This document shows positions 53,294 to 62,200 of a DNA stretch of 64,000 bases, one piece after another. The stretch is from JADJTT01 sp049306275 (GTDB taxonomy: Bacteria; Bacteroidota; Bacteroidia; Chitinophagales; Saprospiraceae): NCBI GenBank assembly GCA_049306275.1, contig JBAQQB010000138.1, positions 1 to 64,000 of the forward strand, read 5' to 3'. Position numbers and translations under genes: made by a program. The notes beneath the pieces were generated by a model. That model had not been told where the DNA came from. It saw nothing but the letters and a program-made list of their open reading frames with translations, and did not search any database. Each line of letters opens with the position of its first letter. Position 1 is the first letter of the stretch.

Positions 53294-56200
53294 ATGAGCG
53301 CCCCCCTCCCCGTAATTTTCCTCGCCTTCGCGAATGAATACCACGAAGGCCGCTACCTCAATAACCTGGTCGAAGAACACAGGCAATTGCTCGCCTCGCT
53401 GGGACCTGTGTCGCTGGCCGATAACCCTAAAAATGCGCTGTGCGAACTGGTCGTGCGCCAAAACGCGACGATACAGGATATCTTCGACGTGTTTCAACGC
53501 TACGGCGACCGCATCGCGATTTTTCACTACGGCGGACATGCCGACGGCTATCAACTGCTGCTGCAGGGCAAGGACGGCCAGGGGAAAGTCGCCCACGGCG
53601 GGGGGCTGGTCTCCCTGCTGGGCCGCAGGAAAAACCTCAAACTGGTTTTCCTCAACGGCTGCGCCACGCAGAAACTGGCGCGCGACCTTGCCAGCCGCGG
53701 CGTGCACGCGGTGATCGGCACCTCGGTCTCGATCTCCGACACGACGGCGCTGCAGCTCTCTTCCCGCTTCTATAAAGGCCTTGCGAGCGGCATCACCCTC
53801 TCGGGCGCCTGGGAGGAAGCCAAAGCCGAAGTGATGACCGGCATCAGCCCCGACGATACGCGCCGGGGCTTCGACCTCAGGGACGATGATTCCGGGCGTT
53901 TTCCCTGGGACCTGGAGTTCAAGGACGAGGCTTCGAAAGATATTTTTAACAGCTGGAACCTTCCCGGCTCGGCCAACCAGCCGCTTTTCGGCCTGCCGGA
54001 ACCCAAAAAGCAGCAGCTGCCGCCTTCGCCCTTCCTCTTCCTCAAACCCTATGGGGCCGAACAGGCAGAGATTTTCTTTGGGCGCTCCTACTACATCCGC
54101 GACCTCTACCTGAAAATCGCGGAACCCAATTCCCCCCCCATCATCCTGCTCTACGGCGAATCGGGGGCGGGCAAATCCTCCCTCCTCGACGCGGGACTCG
54201 TGCCACGCCTGGCCGCCGCAACCGATTCAAACACGGGCGACCTGCTCTACGACGTGCGCTACCAACGCCGTGACCAGGACCTCGGACTCATCGGCTCGCT
54301 CGCCGATATGCTCTCCCACTACCTCGTGGAAGAGACCCCGGAGGAAGCCCAAAAAGACGATCCCAACCTCGAAAAAATACAGGCGATCGAATCCATCGCC
54401 AAAGAAATGGAAGACGAGGCCGCGAGCAGCTTCCTCAGCCTCGTGGAGCGCTACAAGGCGGTGCGCACCGTGCAGGCCAAAAAAGCCTACCAGCACAACC
54501 TCTACCGCACAGGCGACCTCGACCGCTACGCCGGAGCGCAACTGCGCGAAGCCTGGCTGCAAATCGAAAAGAAAACGGGCCGCAGGCTCGTGCTCATCCT
54601 TGATCAGGTGGAGGAGCTGTTTACCCGCCCTAACTCAAAAATGGAGCGCGAACTCGAAGACCTGCTCCAGGTGCTCTACGATATCTTCGGGGCCCCGGCC
54701 GAAAACCAGGAAGACCATATCCGTGGCAAGATCATCCTGGGTTACCGCGAAGAGTTCAACGCCAAGATCGAGGCGCGATTCAAGGATATCGGGCTCTCGC
54801 GCAGCACCGTTTTTCTCGAGCAACTCAATAAAAAAGATATCCTCGATATTTTTCAGGGCCTGCAGAGCGGGGTGGTGAAAGACCACTACAACATTTCCAT
54901 CGAAGACAGCCTGCCCGACCACGTGGCCAACCAATTGCTCGCCGGCAAGGAAAGCGTGGCCCCCGGACAGCGCCCCGTGGCCCCGGTGCTGCAACTCCTG
55001 CTCACCAAGCTCTGGAACAAGGCCCACCGCGAAAATCCCCACCAGCCCGCCTTCACCGTCGACGCCTTCAACGAAGTGGAGAGCCAGGGCAAGGAAATGG
55101 AGGAGTATTTCGAAACCCAGATGAAAAAAATCCGGGAATGGAACCCCGAAGTGGTGGAGTCGGGCCTGGCGCTCGACATCCTGGCCTTCCATATCACCGA
55201 CCTGGGCACCTCGAAGCGCTGTTTTATCGAAGACATTCGCTCGCGCTACCGGCACCTGGCCGAAGAATACAAGAACCAGCCCGATATCGTCGATCAGTTG
55301 GTCAACCGCTTCAAAAGTTCGGAGATATTCCTGCTCAACGACATCGGGCGAGGCTACACCAGCCTGCCGCACGATACCCTGGCGCCCATCGTCATGCGCG
55401 AGTACAACCGCTCCGACAAGCTCGGGCAGCGCTCCACGCGCATCCTCGACGCCAAACGGCCCGACTTTGTGAGAGCCCTGCAGGTGAACGATACCAAAAA
55501 AGTGCGCCTCGACGACAACGACCTCGAAGTGGTGACGGGCGGCATACTCGGCATGCGAGCCCTGGAGGAGGAAGAAAAGACCCTGTTGCAGATCAGTCTC
55601 GAGGAGCGCGAAAAAAGGCTCAAACTCAGGCGCATTCTGGTGCGGGGCGGCATTGTGACAGGCCTGTTCATCCTCTTTTTGGGCATTGTATCGGGGCTGC
55701 TCACCGTGTCCATGGTCGAACAGATCAGAAATGTAGTCGTAGACCGGGCGCACGTGGAGTCATTGAAAATACAGGAGAACAACAGCGACAGCTACAAGGA
55801 CTATTTGCTGCATGGGGAAGAGGAATATGCCGCCGGCGAGGAGACCCGCCTTGCGCACTTCGCCTACCATGCGCAGGGGGAAGAAAAACGGCTGGACGTG
55901 GTGCAAAACTACTTCAAGCTGGCCGGACCGGCAGAGGAAGAGGGCAAAATGCCTTACTTCCTCACCTTGGACCCTCCGGCCCGGATGCTGGGGCTGGATT
56001 ATGACCGGTCGAAGGGCTTGGTGGCGCCTTTGGGCTTTGGAGACCAACTGGCCTATTGGCCCTTGTCAGGGTATTATGCCCCCACGACGATCGATTTCAC
56101 GGAATATGTGGATGTATATTTTGAACAGGTGGTCGGCGGCGCTCCCACCAACGTCGAGCGCACAGCGGCTTATTCGGCCGATGGAAAGGGCGTACAGGTG

Positions 56201-59194
56201 CAAATGCGAAACGAAGCGGCCCCCTTGTACGAAATGGCTGGCCAGCTCGTGCCGGCGCCGACCCTGGCGATCCGTTCGGAGTATACCGGAGACGACGGAC
56301 AGCTTAGCTACGATACCATTGGGCATTACGACCTGTTCAGCGGGGAGTTTGTAGGCGATTACGGAGTCCGGCTTTCTGAAGATGAATTCAACAAGGTATA
56401 TGAATACCTGACCCCGATGGTGGGAGAAATACCCCTGGAGGGGTCCTATGAGCTCTTTTCCTGGAAATTGATGGACGACGAAAGGCAGGTTTTCAGCGAC
56501 ACCGTTTACCAACAACTCAAAGAGAGCGGCTGGAAAATTTCAGGCGCTTCGAGAATCGACCTCATCGTCAAATCGGCCAAATCAGGGGCAAACATCGCGC
56601 TGCGGCCCACGAGGAGTTTTTCCAGGGCCACCGGCAACTACTGCATGGTCTGGAACAGCGGCGATGAAAACGCCATCGAACCTGCGGCCCAGTTTTTTCA
56701 CTACGACCCGCTCGACTACCTGACCGCCCTTTCCACCGAATCATTCCTGACGGTAAATCCCGAAGGACTCCTGGCTATCTGGAATAACCAGGGCACGATC
56801 AGCAATACACTGCTTCCTTCCGGAACGAGTATCGCGGACGTTGGCGTGAGCCCCGACCACAGGCATATCTTTGCGATCACCAAAGACTCCGCGCTGGTCT
56901 GGACGCTGGAAGGCGCCAGAGCGGGCGCCTGGGCGCATGCGAACGTCAGGAAACACGTCTTTTCTGCCGACGGCGCCCGGTTCTTTACGCAGTCAAATGA
57001 TACGATCCGGGTCTGGCAAAGGGAGGGCAAGGCAGCGCCGGCTTATGTAGTGACAGATACGGCTTACCAGATCGCCACGGCGCGTTTTCAGGAAGACGGG
57101 AAACGCCTGGTCATTGGCCTCGACCCCAAATCGGCAGAAAAGCCCAAAGAGGGCTTGCTGCAACTTTTCGGGAAAAAAGGAAATAGCGCCCGCATCGACT
57201 ATTGGGACGTCGAAACCGGAAAGGTAGAGCAGACCTTCGAAACGCCCTGCCTCCATCTCGCCGACGCAAGCGTGAGCCCCGACGGCAAATTCGCCGTGGC
57301 CCTCGACCCCGGGAATGCTTATGTGATACCTTCCTCCCAATTCAAGATCCGCCAATGGGAATACAACGGCGAGGGCATCAAGCCAGAGCCAATGAAAAAA
57401 GGCGATACGAAAAGCACTGAACGGGTTTTCCTCTCCCCTGGCGGAAAGTACATCGTGCGGCAGTCGTTTACCGAAAACCGCATTCAGCTCTTCGACCAAA
57501 AAGGCAAGCTGGTAAACGCCTACCTGTACGGGCAGTTTTCGCCGGGATTCCGGGGCGAGTTCTTCACGCCCGACGACCAATACCTCGTCGCAAAAAGAGC
57601 AAATGAAGCGTTTTTGTGGCGGCCGGAAGACGGAAATATTCCATGGCCTGAAATCGCGGAATTGTCCATGTACGAAAAGCGGCAGTACGAGCTGGACACC
57701 TTCTTCGACGCGGCGCCAGGTACCAAAGACGTCGCCAAGTGGTGGGCGCTGGGCCTGCTTGGCATCGCATTGATCTATTCCCTCGTGTTCTTTTCCGGCG
57801 CCATCATCAACTACGTGCAGGGAAAGGACTACCTGTCGCTGGGGCTCTACGGGGCCGCCTTTCTCATCCTGAATCTCCTCCTCGGCGCCGCCTGGGCCAT
57901 CGGCTTCGAGGATCCCGGGATGAAGAAGGTAGCCTTTTACGGACTTGTTCTGGCCAATCTTGGCATACTGGGCATCGGGATTTTCCAAACCCGGAAGAAA
58001 GGAAAATGGCAGAACCTCATCCCCCTGGGCATCGTCGCGCTGCTGCTGGCAGTGGGACTGGTGCAGTTTGCCGCGCTCGAAAGCGCGCAATTGAAGGCAT
58101 TCGAGTGGCCGCTCGTGGCAGCGTTTGTCCTGCTGGCGGTTTTCACCGGCCTGGCGGGCTATCCCGTTTTCCGCGCCATCCGAGCCTACCGGAAGGATAA
58201 CAAACTCGCCTTCTACCGCTGGCTCCTGCTGCCTTCGGCGTTTGCATCGCTCATTATCTGGGGCGCCATCTCCATCGCGATAACCAGCGGCGACCTGACG
58301 CCCGCATTGGACGTGCTGGCCGGCTTGACGCTGACGGCTATCGTCATTCACAAATGCGCACAATACTTCAGGAACCGTGCGTTTTGGGCGCTGGGGGCCT
58401 TCGCCGTGCCGGCGATACTCATCGTGAGCATGCTGAGTGTTGCATCTCAGGCCCATATCGTCGCGATGGCGGGGGTTTTTGTCTACGGCTGGCAGGCATA
58501 TAAGCAGCAGGCTTACGGGAAGGCATACCTCTTCATCAGCGCGAGTATCTTCCTGCTGGCAGGCACGCTGTCCCAGTTTTTCATCACAGCAGAATTTATA
58601 CACCTGATCGGAGCCTTGCTGCTAGCTCCAGCCCTGGTTTTGTTGTTCTATGCCATTAGCACACAATTGAAACGAATGCCTGTGCGCCAGGCGGCGGGCC
58701 GGTCGCGCCTGCCCAACTGGCTGGCCATCCTGAGCCTGTGGATCGCAGGTTTTGTGGGCGCCGGCCTGTATTCGGACGAGGCAATGGTTTACGACGAAGT
58801 TGAAACCTATTCGGACGAATATTACGCCCCCGAATACACTGAAGAGGAAGAATACAGCGATCTGCTGACCGGCATTATGGCCGAGTATCCCGTATGGCAA
58901 TCGGTGTTCGATGAGGTCAACAGGCAGAGCACATTTTTTGAATCGGAAGAGGGATACTACCTCGAAATCAAGGACGACCAGATCATCGCCGAATTTGAAG
59001 TGACGGAATCCGCGCCGGAATACGTGGAGATATACGACGCCTCCCGAAGACTCAAGCTTCGCCTGTTTGAAGACAGGGCCCTTTTCCAAAACGACGGCGA
59101 CCCCAAATGGTACTTTTTATTTGAAGGAGAATGGATACAGCCGGCGGTGATGGAAGGAGCGTTGGAATCAGATGAAACGGGGATGGAAGAATAA
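53294..59194 (+). CDS. CHAT protease-nSTAND NTPase-propeller-like polytopic membrane protein
   Basis: This 1966-aa protein has an unusual architecture. Residues 1-about 190 form a CHAT (caspase-like) domain with His82 (HYGGHADG) and Cys123 (LNGCAT). Residues about 250-720 form an nSTAND-type NTPase with the entry motif IFFGRSYYI, P-loop GESGAGKSS (288-296) and Walker B LVLILDQVEEL (Asp437). A transmembrane helix lies at about 782-805. Residues about 850-1450 contain beta-rich, WD-like segments, such as SPDHRHIFAITKDSALVW and SPDGKFAVALDPG. Residues about 1480-1830 contain roughly ten membrane helices, followed by a Glu/Asp/Tyr-rich soluble tail. It is probably a signal-activated protease held at the membrane. 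The gap from the eCIS ATPase is 122 bp with no clear promoter. Its link to the eCIS is unproven. Confidence 0.8.
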   Translation: MSAPLPVIFLAFANEYHEGRYLNNLVEEHRQLLASLGPVSLADNPKNALCELVVRQNATIQDIFDVFQRYGDRIAIFHYGGHADGYQLLLQGKDGQGKVAHGGGLVSLLGRRKNLKLVFLNGCATQKLARDLASRGVHAVIGTSVSISDTTALQLSSRFYKGLASGITLSGAWEEAKAEVMTGISPDDTRRGFDLRDDDSGRFPWDLEFKDEASKDIFNSWNLPGSANQPLFGLPEPKKQQLPPSPFLFLKPYGAEQAEIFFGRSYYIRDLYLKIAEPNSPPIILLYGESGAGKSSLLDAGLVPRLAAATDSNTGDLLYDVRYQRRDQDLGLIGSLADMLSHYLVEETPEEAQKDDPNLEKIQAIESIAKEMEDEAASSFLSLVERYKAVRTVQAKKAYQHNLYRTGDLDRYAGAQLREAWLQIEKKTGRRLVLILDQVEELFTRPNSKMERELEDLLQVLYDIFGAPAENQEDHIRGKIILGYREEFNAKIEARFKDIGLSRSTVFLEQLNKKDILDIFQGLQSGVVKDHYNISIEDSLPDHVANQLLAGKESVAPGQRPVAPVLQLLLTKLWNKAHRENPHQPAFTVDAFNEVESQGKEMEEYFETQMKKIREWNPEVVESGLALDILAFHITDLGTSKRCFIEDIRSRYRHLAEEYKNQPDIVDQLVNRFKSSEIFLLNDIGRGYTSLPHDTLAPIVMREYNRSDKLGQRSTRILDAKRPDFVRALQVNDTKKVRLDDNDLEVVTGGILGMRALEEEEKTLLQISLEEREKRLKLRRILVRGGIVTGLFILFLGIVSGLLTVSMVEQIRNVVVDRAHVESLKIQENNSDSYKDYLLHGEEEYAAGEETRLAHFAYHAQGEEKRLDVVQNYFKLAGPAEEEGKMPYFLTLDPPARMLGLDYDRSKGLVAPLGFGDQLAYWPLSGYYAPTTIDFTEYVDVYFEQVVGGAPTNVERTAAYSADGKGVQVQMRNEAAPLYEMAGQLVPAPTLAIRSEYTGDDGQLSYDTIGHYDLFSGEFVGDYGVRLSEDEFNKVYEYLTPMVGEIPLEGSYELFSWKLMDDERQVFSDTVYQQLKESGWKISGASRIDLIVKSAKSGANIALRPTRSFSRATGNYCMVWNSGDENAIEPAAQFFHYDPLDYLTALSTESFLTVNPEGLLAIWNNQGTISNTLLPSGTSIADVGVSPDHRHIFAITKDSALVWTLEGARAGAWAHANVRKHVFSADGARFFTQSNDTIRVWQREGKAAPAYVVTDTAYQIATARFQEDGKRLVIGLDPKSAEKPKEGLLQLFGKKGNSARIDYWDVETGKVEQTFETPCLHLADASVSPDGKFAVALDPGNAYVIPSSQFKIRQWEYNGEGIKPEPMKKGDTKSTERVFLSPGGKYIVRQSFTENRIQLFDQKGKLVNAYLYGQFSPGFRGEFFTPDDQYLVAKRANEAFLWRPEDGNIPWPEIAELSMYEKRQYELDTFFDAAPGTKDVAKWWALGLLGIALIYSLVFFSGAIINYVQGKDYLSLGLYGAAFLILNLLLGAAWAIGFEDPGMKKVAFYGLVLANLGILGIGIFQTRKKGKWQNLIPLGIVALLLAVGLVQFAALESAQLKAFEWPLVAAFVLLAVFTGLAGYPVFRAIRAYRKDNKLAFYRWLLLPSAFASLIIWGAISIAITSGDLTPALDVLAGLTLTAIVIHKCAQYFRNRAFWALGAFAVPAILIVSMLSVASQAHIVAMAGVFVYGWQAYKQQAYGKAYLFISASIFLLAGTLSQFFITAEFIHLIGALLLAPALVLLFYAISTQLKRMPVRQAAGRSRLPNWLAILSLWIAGFVGAGLYSDEAMVYDEVETYSDEYYAPEYTEEEEYSDLLTGIMAEYPVWQSVFDEVNRQSTFFESEEGYYLEIKDDQIIAEFEVTESAPEYVEIYDASRRLKLRLFEDRALFQNDGDPKWYFLFEGEWIQPAVMEGALESDETGMEE

Positions 59195-59210
59195 GCGGGG
59201 TGGTAGTCGA

Positions 59211-59242
59211 TTTTCTGTAATGGATTCGGATACCTACATTTG
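59211..59242 (+). promoter_or_regulatory. Putative promoter of the surface-protein gene
   Basis: TACATTTG at 59235-59242 matches the Bacteroidota -7 consensus TAnnTTTG exactly. TTTTCTG at 59211-59217, ending 17 bp upstream, is a reasonable -33 element. The ATG of the next gene is 32 bases downstream. This separates the surface-protein gene from the CHAT-STAND gene. Confidence 0.5.
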
Positions 59243-59273
59243 TTATGAAAAAGAAAATTTTTGACGGCTAATC

Positions 59274-62200
59274 ATGAAACATCCTCTATATCTCCTGCTT
59301 TGGGGCGCCCTTTCCATGACCTCCGCCCAGGCCCAGATCAGCCACAACATGACCCTGCTGGGCAATTTCAACGACCCCTCCCTGCCCAGCGCCTCGGGCA
59401 CCAGGTATAACGATGTCTGGGGCTGGACCGACTGCGAACAGCGCGAATACGCCATCCTGGGCTCGGCGAAATACGTCCATTTTTTCAATATCGAGAACCC
59501 GGCCTCTCCCCAACAGGTGGGCTTCTTTACCGGCGGCTCCACCACCATCTGGCGCGATATGAAGACCTTCCGCGACCGCGCCTACGCGGTGTGCGACAAC
59601 TGCAACGAAGGGCTCATGATCTTCGACCTGAGCGATATGCCCAATACGGTGACCAAAACCAAGCAGACTACCCAATTCTTCTCCAGTGCCCACAACATCT
59701 ACATCGATGAAAACGCCGGCAGGCTCTACGTCGCGGGCTCCAATACCAAATCCAACGGCGTCATCATCCTCGACCTCAACGCCGACCCCGATAACCCCAC
59801 GCAGATCGGCAACCCCACCCTGGCGGGCGGTTATATCCACGACATCCACGTGCGCAACCACATCGCCTACGGCTCCAGCGGCAACAACGGGCTGTGGGTC
59901 TACAACCTCTCCAACCCCCAAAATCCCGTGCTGCTCGGCACCCTGACCGACTACCCCCAGAGCGGATACAACCACTCCAGCTGGCTCAGCGGTGACGGCC
60001 AGCACCTCGTCATGGCCGACGAAACCCATAACAAAGGCATCAAAATGGTCGACGTGTCGGACCTCTCCGATATGACAGTGACCGACGTCTTCCGCTCGGC
60101 CCTGCTGGCGCCGGCCGATACGGCCAGCATCGTGCACAACCCCTTTATTCGCGACGAATACGTCTTCGTCTCCTACTACCACGACGGCGTACAGGTGTTC
60201 AATATGTCCAACCCCTCCAACGTGGTCAAGGTGGCCTGGTACGATACCTTTACCGGACATACCAACTACAGCGGTTTCAAAGGCTGCTGGGGGGTCTATC
60301 CCTTTCTCTCTTCGGGCAAGATCCTGGCTTCCGACCAGACCAACGGCCTGTTTATCCTTTCACTGAATAACATCACCCTCGATCCCATTCCCCACCCCAC
60401 CTACCCAACGCCTACGATCACCCTCAACGGGGGCAATCCCATCTGCCAGGGGCAAACCGTCACCATCAGCGCCCACCCCTCGGCAACGGATGCCGACTGG
60501 TACCTCAACGGCAACCTCATCCAGGAAGGTGGTTTGTCCATACAGGTGGGGCAAGCTGGCGTCTACCACGCCATCCTTTACAAGGAATACTGCGGCATCC
60601 AGTCCAACTCCATCAACCTGCAGGTCATACCCCTGCCCAACCCGGTCATCACCCCGCTGAGCGACCTGACGGTCTGCCAGGGCGGCATCGTCACCCTCAG
60701 CGTAGATCCTTTAGCCACGAATGTGCAGTGGTACCGAAATGGCATACTGGTGCAAAATGGCGGCTTCCTGTACCAGACCCAGCAGGCTGGCAACTACCAC
60801 GCCATCCTGTTCAACCAGTCCTGCTCCATCCAGACCAACACCGTACAGGTGCAGGTCATCCCCTTTCCCAGTAACATCCTGACCCTCACCGGCGACAACC
60901 CCATCTGCGAAGGGGAAAGCGTGACGCTCAGCGTCGACCCCACCGCTACGTCCGTGCAGTGGTACCTCAACGGAGCGCTGCAGCCCTGGCAGGGCACGCA
61001 GATCGAAGCCACCGCTACGGGTTCGTATTATGCGAAGGTGTACCGGCAGTTCTGTTCGGTACAGACGAACAGCATTTTCCTGCAGGTCATCCCCCTGCCC
61101 GACACAGAGATTACCCCGCTCGGCAACCCGGTGATTTGCGAGGGAGAAAGCATTTTCCTGGCCGTCGATCCCTCCTCCACCAATGTCATTTGGTACAGAA
61201 ATGGCGCGCAATACCAGACCGGCGGCACACTGCTGCAGGTGAGTCAGGCGGGAACCTACTCCGCCCTGTTGTTCCATCAATTTTGCTCCATCGAGTCAGA
61301 GTCCATTGAAATACAAGTCATCCCGCTACCCGATCCCGGCATTGCCTTCGCCGGTGAAAACACCATTTGTGAAGGGGAAAGCGCCTTGCTCTTCGCCGAC
61401 CCTGCGGCCACCAACGTGGTTTGGTTCTTAAACGGCGCCCCGCTGCCGGCTTCAGGCAATCCTGTCGAGGTCCAACAGCCCGGCTTCTACCACGCCCTGG
61501 TCTACAACCAGAACTGCACCGTGCTGTCCGACTCCGCCAATCTCCAGGTCATTGCGCTGCCCAATCCCGTCATCACCCCGCTCGGCAATCCGGAGATCTG
61601 TGAAGGGGAAAGCGTGTTTATCAGCGCAGACCCATCGGCTACCTCGGTAGAATGGTTCCTCAACGGGGCATCGCTTCCCGAAGAAGGCTTCGTGATCGAA
61701 GCCCAGGAGGCCGGAACTTATAGCGCCATTTTGTACAATCAATTTTGTGAAATAGCAAGCAATAGCATTGAGGTCGAAACCATTCCCCTGCCCGATCCCG
61801 CGATCGCGGTTTCGGGAGAAACCTCGATCTGCGAAGGAGAAAGCGTTTTGCTCAGCGCTGATCTCAACGCCACTGCCATCCAATGGTACCTCAACGGCGA
61901 TTTGCTGCCATTGACCGAAGCGCAGATCGAAGTGCAGGAGGCAGGACAGTACTACGCCATTCTTTCCAACCAACATTGCACTACGCAGTCCGAACAGGTG
62001 GAAATCGAGGTCATTGCTTACCCCTCGGCAGGCATTGCACTTTCCGGCGACGCTTCGCTTTGCGAAGGGGAGAGCGTCGTGCTCAGCGCCGATTCATCCG
62101 CCACAGCCATCGGGTGGTATCTCGATGGCGTATTGCTGAGTGAAACCGAAGCCCAGATAGAAGTGGGAGAAGCCGGCGTCTACTATGCCCTATTGTCCAA

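Noticed and set aside
56993..58603. Minus-strand open frame of 536 codons
   Set aside because: It is antisense to the CHAT-STAND gene, where the + frame shows clear domains. The minus product is low complexity and matches no fold I know.
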